Source of the DNA: Candidatus Methanophagales archaeon | GTDB lineage: Archaea > Halobacteriota > Syntropharchaeia > Alkanophagales > Methanospirareceae | Direction of reading: 5' to 3' | DNA: 5,598 bases | Assembly (NCBI GenBank): GCA_021161765.1 | Contig: JAGGZZ010000116.1 | Coordinates: 1 to 5,598 of the forward strand | In this document: in pieces, positions 1-5,598 of the stretch | How the letters are laid out: each line of letters starts with the position of its first letter | Numbering within the stretch: the stretch's first letter is position 1 | Position numbers and translations under genes: made by a program | The notes under the pieces: generated by a model | What the model saw: only the letters and a program-made list of their open reading frames with translations | Told to the model about the DNA's origin: nothing | The model's database searches: none

Positions 1-64
1 ATTCTATGGTTGCTTATTTAAATGTTAACATAAGTTCAACTTTTATAGCAAATTAATGAAATAT

Positions 65-83
65 TTTTAATATAATATTAAAA
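65..83. repeat. 19-bp AT-only palindrome
   Basis: TTTTAATAT and ATATTAAAA flank a single central A, a perfect 9-bp inverted repeat. It could be a dimeric regulator site or a transcript hairpin. In DNA of this composition chance is also a fair explanation. Confidence 0.35.
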
Positions 84-110
84 TAAATTGATGAATAATT
101 GGAAATATAA

Positions 111-130
111 CAAAAAAATCAAATAAAATA
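111..130 (-). terminator. Probable archaeal T-rich terminator after the cluster
   Basis: Read on the minus strand, the segment starting 10 nt after the TAA of the last gene is T-rich, with TTTTATTTG followed by seven consecutive T. Runs of T without a strong hairpin are the usual intrinsic terminators in archaea. The position at the end of the last minus-strand gene supports this call. Confidence 0.5.
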
Positions 131-140
131 TTGCTTACTT

Positions 141-851
141 TTACTTCCTCTTTTTCCATGCCAGTATAACGAGGGGAACAACGAAGGCGAGCAGGACTAA
201 CAGCAGTTGAAGGAGTTCAATTACGCTTGAACGTTGAATCTCTCTTTTGACGATTCGCACTGGAGCGGTGGGCGGTGTGGGTAAGTGGAGATACACCGTT
301 TCTGTTTTATTCCCCGCTTGCACGATAAATTTCCCCGTTGGAAGGGAAGCGGTTTCGTATGTGTAGCTGAAATCTCCCGCATTATCCGTTTTCTCATATC
401 CCTCTGCCGTAATAGTAAGCCTTACCGACTCTTCAGATGACTGCCCATGAATCAGCACATCGTAAATAACGGCAGGAATATCCGCTTCTGATACTTCTGC
501 CACTCCACCCACGCCATTCGCTTCTGAACCGTGCGTAACCCAATGAGGATATCTTTCGGCATAATCCTTAATACTTACTTTTAAGTCCTCGCAACCTTCT
601 GCCGTCACCGTAAATCGGTTTTCCGCCTCTGGAATATTTATCTTTGGAACGAAAAAAGTGTATTTCTTATCTTCTACTTGCACAACTTTCTCAAATGATA
701 TTCTTATCGTTACGTCCTCATCCGGTTGTGCCTGTCCATGTATTGTAACGGTTTCGCCCTTTACCGGATTCACCGGATTCACCGCAAAATTGACGGCTTC
801 TGCCTCCGCTACTGCGATCAAAATTAAAAGAACAAATAGAATCTTTTTCAT
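141..851 (-). CDS. Small membrane-anchored surface protein with two Ig-like repeats
   Basis: This 236-residue protein is not recognised as a named family. Residues 1-19 are a signal peptide with a probable cut after AEA. Two beta-rich repeats follow, roughly 24-95 and 127-188. The first contains KGETVTIHGQAQPDEDVTIRI and the second DVLIHGQSSEESVRLTITAEG with DNAGDFSYTYE; the shared IHGQ and following strand suggest duplication of one Ig-like unit of the kind found in archaeal envelope proteins. A proline-rich hinge (191-198) leads to a C-terminal membrane helix (about 211-231) ending in WKKRK. That end lacks the PPVxD motif seen in the upstream proteins, so it is more likely a permanent anchor than an exosortase substrate. 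No Shine-Dalgarno precedes the ATG. The gene lies 53 bp after the receptor gene, on the same strand, and may share its transcript. It could be an accessory envelope component or a partner of the receptor ectodomain, but this is speculation. Confidence 0.85.
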   Translation of the reverse strand: MKKILFVLLILIAVAEAEAVNFAVNPVNPVKGETVTIHGQAQPDEDVTIRISFEKVVQVEDKKYTFFVPKINIPEAENRFTVTAEGCEDLKVSIKDYAERYPHWVTHGSEANGVGGVAEVSEADIPAVIYDVLIHGQSSEESVRLTITAEGYEKTDNAGDFSYTYETASLPTGKFIVQAGNKTETVYLHLPTPPTAPVRIVKREIQRSSVIELLQLLLVLLAFVVPLVILAWKKRK

Positions 852-884
852 TATATCTAAAGGTTAATTTTTCCTTGGTAAAGT

Positions 885-901
885 TTTCTTTTTTAAAGAA
901 A
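885..901 (-). terminator. Small AT hairpin just after the receptor gene; possible weak terminator or promoter element
   Basis: On the minus strand TTTCTTT-AAA-AAAGAAA forms a 7-bp stem with a 3-nt loop, beginning 3 nt after the TAA at 905. It has only one G-C pair and no long T tract after it, so termination would be weak. The same segment (CTTTAAAAAAG) also resembles an archaeal TATA box about 45 bp before the ATG at 851, which would allow a short-leader transcript of the last gene. The sequence alone does not choose between these readings. Confidence 0.3.
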
Positions 902-904
902 GGT

Positions 905-3685
905 TTATTTCAAACCATCCATCAGCGATTTCCCGCGTTTAGAGATGCGGTAGCGTGCTTCACCCTCATACTCTACTTTATCCACGAGCCCTATTCCGAG
1001 TAGACTTTCTAACTTATTCTTATTGCTCATCGTGTAAAGTGCCTCGAGGACACCGTTCAAGTCTATACCAGTACGTCCGGAAATATCTACTGAACGTGAT
1101 GCATTCGGAAAAGTTGTATATAGATACATTAAAATTTCCGTTCCCACAGGTTTTCCTATTAGCGAATTGAGAGTTTGTCTCGATTTACGTCTTGGCAATG
1201 TCACTAAAATAATTATTAGCGCGATAATTATTGCGAATAATATCCACCACATGTGTGGGTAAAGTATTGGTGGTAGTTGCAGAATAAAAGGCATTATTGC
1301 TCTTTTACGCTCAGAAGGAGTGAGGATAAACATATATTCCTCAGTTTGGGCAGAGTTCCCGCTGGGGTCCGTGCTATTTACGACAAAGTAGTACGTAGTG
1401 TTTTCAAAGATATTTTTTAGCCGAATTTGTTTAAGAGAGATGATGTGGAAAAGAACATACTGGGGGGCGTACTCTTCGATTGTATATTGTCCGGATTTTA
1501 TGCCGCATTTCACCTGCGAATCGCTCTTTTCGTTTGTGTCCCACGAGATAATTACTGAATCCTCAATGGTTACGGTGATGTTACTTATTATTGGAGGCGT
1601 TGTATCTCTCGGTACGGGGGGTAAAACCTCTAATTCTGGAGTGGGGGTAGGACGAGCACCACGGGGTCTAACTATAAGAGGCGGAGGGGCAGCTACTGGT
1701 GGTCGAGCAACGAGGGCGAAAACGCAGAAATGATCGAATGTCGCAAGGAATGTCACATTAGTATCTGTTTCAGCCACTTTTGTAATATCTTCTGATTCGA
1801 CTTCTCCAGTTGTAACGTTAATCTTGAAGATTCTCAGATTGTTTACATTTTCCTGTGTGACATCTTTAAACCATTCTTTGCCTATTGTAATCTCTATTGG
1901 TACTTCTTTTACATCTTCTTTCGTTAGATTCTTTGCATACAATTTGGATTGAATGACCACGGGGGTCATACTTTTAGCATCTGATGCGCTTATATCCTCT
2001 AAACTAAAAACGGCTTCTAATGCGTCAGCAATTGTATATTTCAGCTTGGGATCTATAAAATCTGTGTCATCAGACTGTGTCGTCTCAAGCCTAACGTTCC
2101 TTAACAACTTATCAAACACAACATCAATACAGGATTTGATTGTTCCAACACATGCATCCGAGGAGGTGTATGTTTGGTTTAGACCTATTTCTGTTACATT
2201 ATCTTTTTCAACAACGTCAGTTCTAACGAGAGCAACAAGGACGGTATCATTTACAAGCACGTCTTTTAGGTCAACCCTTCCTTTTACGACTGCCGTTCCC
2301 GGAGAAGTAGAAGAAGTGAGGGTGGTGGTTGCGATGCCTTCATCCGAGGTGGTCTTGGGTGAGCCTATCGTTCCAAGACTTGTATTAAATATAACTTTGA
2401 TTCCGCTTATCCCTCTACCGAACTCATCAGTAACGAGAGCGGTTATTGTTGAGGTGTCAACCCCATTTGCTTCTATAACTTCGGGATATGCGGTTAGAGT
2501 CAAACCGAGTGCCGGCTTCTCTAAAGTTTTTATTTTCACCGGCTTTTGAGCGAGTGCGGAAGCAAAAGTCTTTCGTGATGGACTCGTTCTGCTACATGCC
2601 ATCGCATATAAATAATAATCACCGTCTGGCATGCTCATAACAGGCAAAGAGAAATTGTATGTAGTTCCACTCGCACCTTTTTCAACTGATGCGGTTTGGA
2701 AAGTCAGGATCCAATCGTATATAATAGAGAGGGTCAGGTTTTCCAGTCCGGGACCACCAAAAATATTGATTGATTTAGTCAGCGGGGCATCGCTCAACTT
2801 CAAATTTAGTTCGGATTTCGTTTCATCGCAGTCCCATCTCAGGTCAAATCTTCCGTCCTTTCTTATGAGCGTTACGGCATAGTTGTATGTGGTGTCGGCA
2901 CCTGCGCCAATTATGTTGAAATTTCCACTTGCAAAACTATAATCAGATACGGACGTTCTTGTAATAGCGCTGGCTTCGAGTTCGAGGTCCGATTTGTGTT
3001 TGAAAACCTCAAATGCAGTTGTGGAAATAAAGGTTATATTTTGAGCTGAAGATGCGTTCAGGGTTGTGGCAACAACATAATCTCCTGGATTTAAAGTGCC
3101 AAATGATACTGTGCAGTCTCCTGCACTATCCAGCGTGATTTTACGTTTATCACTCGATTTATCGAGCAAATCTCGGAGAGACTTTATATCGCCATCAAAC
3201 GTCGAGTTCCACACAGAATTTACCTCGCTCGGAGATGCTTTTATCAGGTAAATGTGAGCTTTTTCGCCGGCAATACCTCTTTCACCAAGCACCTTCACCG
3301 TCACAGCGTCACCGTTATAATACACGGAATGCTTTGAGAAAGGATAATGCACACTATAATCCTCAGATTCTTCTACATAGGGGATAATTTTTATTTTCCT
3401 ATCTCCTTTCGTGTAGTTCGTGCTCTTTATGTTATATACGAGGTTTATAGCTGGCAAGCTCATCTCCTCTCCACCTACCATCTGTATCCAGTTTCCATCA
3501 CCCGGGTTCAGCACCGTGAGGCTCTCGCATGCCGCAGAGGTTATATTGCTGACTTCGAGCTTGACGAGTGGCGATGCTGAAGTACTCGAAATCAAGCACA
3601 TGCATGACACGGTCAGGAGTATCAACGTCAATACAAGTGCTGAGAACACTATCCTGCTCCTTCCCGCCGTGACCTTGAGTTCCAT
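905..3685 (-). CDS. Large single-pass surface protein with Ig-like ectodomain and cytoplasmic winged-helix DNA-binding domain
   Basis: From ATG 3685 the product has 926 residues; in-frame GTG 3706 or ATG 3703 would add seven or six. Residues 1-38 form a signal peptide or anchor. Residues 39-390 are a beta-rich extracellular region I cannot name with certainty; it may relate to methanogen surface-protein domains. Residues 392-487 match an invasin-type Ig domain (Big_1: EANGVDTSTITALVTDEFG, GISGIKVIF, SDEGIATTTLTSS). Residues 565-660 resemble the PGF-pre-PGF domain (VPIEITIGKEWF through FDHFCVFAL). A proline-rich linker (660-696) leads to a fibronectin III-like domain (697-790, DTTPPIISNITV, VIISWDTNEKSDS, NTTYYFVV). 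A membrane helix at 811-831 is followed by RRKSR, placing residues 836-926 in the cytoplasm. That tail fits a winged helix: GTEILMYLYTTFP, DISGRTGIDLNGVLEAL, GLVDKVEYEGEARYRISKRG. The ectodomain carries 17 N-X-S/T sequons, consistent with glycosylation. The likely role is an envelope-sensing membrane-bound regulator; ligand and target genes are unknown. Confidence 0.9.
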   Translation of the reverse strand: MELKVTAGRSRIVFSALVLTLILLTVSCMCLISSTSASPLVKLEVSNITSAACESLTVLNPGDGNWIQMVGGEEMSLPAINLVYNIKSTNYTKGDRKIKIIPYVEESEDYSVHYPFSKHSVYYNGDAVTVKVLGERGIAGEKAHIYLIKASPSEVNSVWNSTFDGDIKSLRDLLDKSSDKRKITLDSAGDCTVSFGTLNPGDYVVATTLNASSAQNITFISTTAFEVFKHKSDLELEASAITRTSVSDYSFASGNFNIIGAGADTTYNYAVTLIRKDGRFDLRWDCDETKSELNLKLSDAPLTKSINIFGGPGLENLTLSIIYDWILTFQTASVEKGASGTTYNFSLPVMSMPDGDYYLYAMACSRTSPSRKTFASALAQKPVKIKTLEKPALGLTLTAYPEVIEANGVDTSTITALVTDEFGRGISGIKVIFNTSLGTIGSPKTTSDEGIATTTLTSSTSPGTAVVKGRVDLKDVLVNDTVLVALVRTDVVEKDNVTEIGLNQTYTSSDACVGTIKSCIDVVFDKLLRNVRLETTQSDDTDFIDPKLKYTIADALEAVFSLEDISASDAKSMTPVVIQSKLYAKNLTKEDVKEVPIEITIGKEWFKDVTQENVNNLRIFKINVTTGEVESEDITKVAETDTNVTFLATFDHFCVFALVARPPVAAPPPLIVRPRGARPTPTPELEVLPPVPRDTTPPIISNITVTIEDSVIISWDTNEKSDSQVKCGIKSGQYTIEEYAPQYVLFHIISLKQIRLKNIFENTTYYFVVNSTDPSGNSAQTEEYMFILTPSERKRAIMPFILQLPPILYPHMWWILFAIIIALIIILVTLPRRKSRQTLNSLIGKPVGTEILMYLYTTFPNASRSVDISGRTGIDLNGVLEALYTMSNKNKLESLLGIGLVDKVEYEGEARYRISKRGKSLMDGLK

Positions 3686-3689
3686 CTTA

Positions 3690-4520
3690 TTATTTACCTC
3701 CATCACTCACTATATCACTCATTCTGAGTTTAAAGACTCGTGCATAGACTAAAACAAGCACGATAGCGACCAGAAAGAAAGCGACACTGGAAAAGTTATG
3801 AAAAAAACCAACCGCTGCTTCTATTCCATACCAACCACCGATGAGCAGCGTAACAAAAAGCCTGAAGATGTTCGATGCCAGTGCGAGCGGAAAGACCAAT
3901 GCAAGAAGGAAAACCCGGGCAAGCAGGCTTCCATGAAGCAGGTATGCAAGGATAGCAGTGAGCGATAAAAGCGGCATAATTCTGTTCAAACCGCTGCACG
4001 CCGGTGCTATCCAGTACGTGTTTCCAGTTAGGGTCACGCTGTTCCCAGCCATTGAAACGGGCATGCGGAGAAATCCGAAAATCGCGGATACCGCAGAAGC
4101 TGAGAGACTCTGAAGAGGTGTTTCCAAGGATTCGAAAAAGGGGAATGGTATGGCAGTGACAAGGAGGAAGATGGGAAAGAGGAGCGGTTTTGCTCCTTTT
4201 CCTAACAGAACTAATGAAAATCCTGCCAGGACGGGCAAGAGCGAGAAGGCAAGCAGCACGGGTTGATGCAAGAGAATACCGAGGAGATAAAGAAAAAGTC
4301 CGAAGCCGAGCGGTAGAACATGCCAATCTTCCGGTTCTGCACGATAAATTTCGTTTCGCTTGAGCAAAATTAATCCCACGCTTACGGGTAATAAAAGCAA
4401 TCCGTGGCTGTAATATGGGTTGTTAAGCCATGCACGAAAAAGCCATAGCACGACTTCGTGATAAAGACCGGCTACGAGCAGTGCGGAACAGACCAGGACG
4501 ATGGATTCTTTTTTTGGCAT
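3690..4520 (-). CDS. Exosortase/archaeosortase family transpeptidase-like membrane enzyme
   Basis: This 276-residue polytopic protein has about eight hydrophobic segments, typical of the EpsH/Xrt/Art family. The family processes exported proteins carrying a C-terminal motif-helix-basic tail, acting at the outer face of the cytoplasmic membrane by a cysteine-dependent cut thought to be coupled to attachment of another group. The residues expected to be catalytic are present: Cys175 in APACSGLNR, Arg220 in ASNIFR, and His241 in FFHNFSS. Two further family signatures are visible: NPYYSHGLLLLP near residues 34-45, and a central block (IPFPFFESLETPLQSLSAS, residues 124-142, then VSMAGNSVTL) that precedes the catalytic Cys. 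Length fits the core enzyme without an extra C-terminal domain. The ATG at 4520 is chosen because no other start precedes the first membrane segment. Likely substrates are the two upstream proteins with matching tails. I do not assign a numbered Art or Xrt subtype, since that needs a profile search. Confidence 0.93.
   Translation of the reverse strand: MPKKESIVLVCSALLVAGLYHEVVLWLFRAWLNNPYYSHGLLLLPVSVGLILLKRNEIYRAEPEDWHVLPLGFGLFLYLLGILLHQPVLLAFSLLPVLAGFSLVLLGKGAKPLLFPIFLLVTAIPFPFFESLETPLQSLSASAVSAIFGFLRMPVSMAGNSVTLTGNTYWIAPACSGLNRIMPLLSLTAILAYLLHGSLLARVFLLALVFPLALASNIFRLFVTLLIGGWYGIEAAVGFFHNFSSVAFFLVAIVLVLVYARVFKLRMSDIVSDGGK
3696..3701 (-). promoter_or_regulatory. Shine-Dalgarno site deciding the start of the large receptor-like gene
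   Basis: GGAGGT on the minus strand lies 10 nt before the ATG at 3685 and within the last codons of the exosortase gene (its Gly-Gly codons). It would fall inside the coding region if the upstream GTG at 3706 or ATG at 3703 were used, so it argues for ATG 3685. The resulting gap to the exosortase TAA is 4 nt, a layout typical of translational coupling. Confidence 0.65.
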
Positions 4521-4596
4521 GTTTAGGTGTTACATAAGCGAGTTTAGAGGTTTAGCTCGTTAGAGGCTCAGTCCCTTTGACCAAACCGCTAAACCG
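4521..4596. repeat. Repeat-rich spacer between LamG gene and exosortase gene
   Basis: This 76-bp spacer holds several short repeats. AAACCGCT occurs twice in tandem (4583-4598, running into the stop codon). GGTTTAGC at 4549-4556 is the inverted complement of GCTAAACC at 4588-4595, so the transcript could fold into an 8-bp stem with a 31-nt loop. TTAGAGG is repeated at 4544-4550 and 4560-4566, and GTTTAG occurs three times on the plus strand. No clear TATA box is seen, and no Shine-Dalgarno precedes the exosortase ATG. The region may modulate expression of enzyme relative to substrates, or may simply be a decayed repeat. Confidence 0.45.
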
Positions 4597-5487
4597 CTAT
4601 CTATGATACTCCTCCCTTCTCCTCCCATAAACAAAGTACACCGCGACCAGCACCAGCCCGCTCGCGAACAGAATAAGCGCAGAGACATCCTGCACAGGTG
4701 GCGCAGGCTCTCCTGCATTCCTGGCACTCCAGTCCTCTACCGCTCGGTCGTTCCTCTTCTCCGGATACAGGTAGACGGTATCATAGCCGGTGGAGCTTTC
4801 GTAGCTGTTTTTAGTCCACAAACCCGCTTTAACGGCATCATCAGCATCACTATCACACTGACCAGGGCATGAACTCCCCCAGACAACGAAGTCCACCAGA
4901 TTTGTGTAACTCGCGCTCACGGGACTGCCGTCGTTCTCCGGGTCTAAATCGTAAACAACTGCGAGATGTGTCCAGGCGTCAGTTGAGATTGCGCTATTTG
5001 CATCAACGTAGTTATACCCGCTACCAGCGGAGTGGATAAAGAACCTGGGTCTTCCCGTTATCACTTCTGAGATGGTTTGTAGCCCGTAGTTTATGTTTTC
5101 TGACTGTGCATTCCCTTTAGTGACCATGGCTTTATAACTTGATAAGCTGGAAGGCTTAAGCCAGAGTTCGATGGTGAGTGCACCTGTTATATCCAGGCTC
5201 TCGGAATCAGAAACTTCCACATAATCGTCCATGCTGTCGAAATCAAGTGCGTAGCCGAACTTGCCGCTGGGAGTCCAGGTAGGGTCATTGACCAGCGTTC
5301 CGTCATTGCTCCGACCACTGGTATCGTCTGCCTGCTGGTCTCCATGATCGTTGAACCGCCAATAACCGCGAGTTGCTCCGGTAGAGCCCTGTCCCACGTA
5401 TGCCTGACCAACGTCAGCAAGCAGCATAACCAACATTGTGCACACGAGTAACAAGACCAAAAATTTGTTTACCTTTTTCTTATTCAT
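4597..5487 (-). CDS. Secreted LamG / lamin-tail-like surface protein with C-terminal sorting signal
   Basis: This 296-residue protein is probably exported and anchored or processed at the cell surface. Residues 1-29 form a signal peptide (MNKKKVNK, a hydrophobic core, then a cut near GQA). Residues 41-180 match a LamG/concanavalin-like fold: GYWRFND, DDTSGRSNDGTL, FGYALDFDSMDDYVEV, LTIELWLKP and WTHLAVVYD. The rest of a LamG domain is missing. Instead, residues 181-258 (NDGSPVSASYTNLVDFVVWG, an Asp-rich DSDADDAV segment, AGLWT, YLYP, DW) look like the second half of a lamin-tail domain. Residues 261-296 are a sorting tail: PAPPVQD, a hydrophobic helix, then GRRREEYHR. The ATG start is supported by GGGGAGG 11 nt upstream and by the ATGA overlap with the preceding gene. 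LamG folds often bind glycans and lamin-tail domains are common in secreted prokaryotic proteins; the ligand here is unknown. Confidence 0.88.
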   Translation of the reverse strand: MNKKKVNKFLVLLLVCTMLVMLLADVGQAYVGQGSTGATRGYWRFNDHGDQQADDTSGRSNDGTLVNDPTWTPSGKFGYALDFDSMDDYVEVSDSESLDITGALTIELWLKPSSLSSYKAMVTKGNAQSENINYGLQTISEVITGRPRFFIHSAGSGYNYVDANSAISTDAWTHLAVVYDLDPENDGSPVSASYTNLVDFVVWGSSCPGQCDSDADDAVKAGLWTKNSYESSTGYDTVYLYPEKRNDRAVEDWSARNAGEPAPPVQDVSALILFASGLVLVAVYFVYGRRREEYHR

Positions 5488-5598
5488 CTTCTCAAACGCC
5501 TCCCCAACACAGCATAGCCCATGATTACGAGCAATCCCGCACTAAACAGTATTAGCGCAGGCAAGTCAGGCACAGGTGGTACGGAACCTGCATCCTGC
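5484..5598 (-). CDS. C-terminal fragment of an exported protein with a PEP/PEF-CTERM-like sorting tail (partial)
   Basis: Only the last 37 codons and a TGA stop are inside the window; the 5' part lies beyond the right edge. The visible residues end in a three-part tail: a proline-containing motif (PPVPDLPALILF), a hydrophobic stretch of about 18 residues, and a basic end (GRRLRR). This is the layout of C-terminal sorting signals recognised by exosortases and archaeosortases, in which the protein is cut near the motif and modified at the outer membrane face. The tail resembles that of the next gene (PPVxDxxALILFxxGL then GRR), and an exosortase follows two genes later. The stop overlaps the next start as ATGA, so the genes are probably co-translated. 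The body of the protein and its function cannot be known from this window. A plain membrane anchor is the alternative reading. Confidence 0.75.
   Translation of the reverse strand, partial: QDAGSVPPVPDLPALILFSAGLLVIMGYAVLGRRLRR
5499..5505 (-). promoter_or_regulatory. Shine-Dalgarno site for the LamG protein
   Basis: GGGGAGG reads on the minus strand 11 nt before the ATG at 5487 and lies inside the coding end of the upstream gene. Together with the ATGA stop-start overlap it fixes the start and suggests translational coupling of two proteins with the same kind of sorting tail. Confidence 0.65.

Larger units (their letters stand above)
1..140. other. AT-rich intergenic region, no gene seen
   Basis: About 16% GC (22 of 140 bases), far below the genes beside it. 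No open reading frame with a plausible start is present. TATA-like stretches occur on both strands (for example TTATTTAAAT near 14-23 and TTTTATAG near 41-48), so a promoter for a gene to the left is possible but cannot be assigned. A perfect 19-bp palindrome lies at 65-83. Confidence 0.6.

Noticed and set aside
1953..2549. Plus-strand open frame of 198 codons
   Set aside because: It lies wholly inside the large receptor gene, which has clear domains in its own frame. The plus-strand translation is low-complexity Ser/Thr/Val-rich with no recognisable domain, as expected of an antisense shadow.
905..3685. C-terminal helix of the large protein as an archaeosortase sorting signal
   Set aside because: The PGF-pre-PGF-like domain made this attractive, but about 90 residues with winged-helix features follow the helix, whereas sorting tails end within a few basic residues.
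3420..3752. Plus-strand open frames spanning the exosortase-receptor junction
   Set aside because: They are antisense to two well-supported genes and have no ribosome site or protein family features.
3796..4326. Minus-strand open frame of 176 codons within the exosortase gene
   Set aside because: It is an alternative frame of the exosortase, whose own frame has all the family motifs. The alternative product shows no domain or signal peptide.
4521..4598. CRISPR-like array or tRNA in the repeat-rich gap
   Set aside because: Repeats are 6-8 bp, irregularly spaced and overlap each other. No cloverleaf or regular repeat-spacer pattern is present.
4603..4872. Plus-strand open frame of 89 codons
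   Set aside because: It is antisense to the LamG protein's C-terminal half and its translation has no coherent features.

Overview
The window looks archaeal and comes from a cell with an exported-protein sorting system. The likely source is an uncultivated relative of the methanogens or anaerobic methanotrophs in Halobacteriota. That placement is an inference from the domain set: an archaeosortase/exosortase, C-terminal sorting tails, a PGF-pre-PGF-like domain, an Ig-rich surface protein with many N-glycosylation sequons, and a membrane-tethered winged helix. No rRNA, tRNA or universal marker is present to confirm it.

All supported genes lie on the minus strand and read right to left. At the right edge is the C-terminal tail of an exported protein (5484-5598). 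It overlaps by ATGA the next gene (4597-5487), a secreted protein with a LamG-type front half, a lamin-tail-like back half and a C-terminal sorting tail resembling that of its neighbour. After a 76-bp repeat-rich gap comes a polytopic exosortase/archaeosortase with the expected Cys, Arg and His residues (3690-4520). Four bases further on is a 926-residue protein (905-3685) with a signal peptide, a large Ig-like glycosylated ectodomain, one membrane helix and a cytoplasmic winged-helix domain. A 53-bp gap precedes a small membrane-anchored protein with two Ig-like repeats (141-851). The last 140 bp are about 16% GC, contain no gene, and carry T-rich stretches (read on the minus strand) that suit an archaeal terminator.

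Together these read as a cell-surface cluster. Two probable sorting substrates sit directly upstream of the enzyme likely to process them. A membrane-spanning DNA-binding protein, translationally coupled to the enzyme, could report the state of the envelope to transcription. The substrate-enzyme link and the regulatory role are inferences from motifs and gene order. The domain content and catalytic residues are directly visible. No mobile element, CRISPR array or RNA gene was found.
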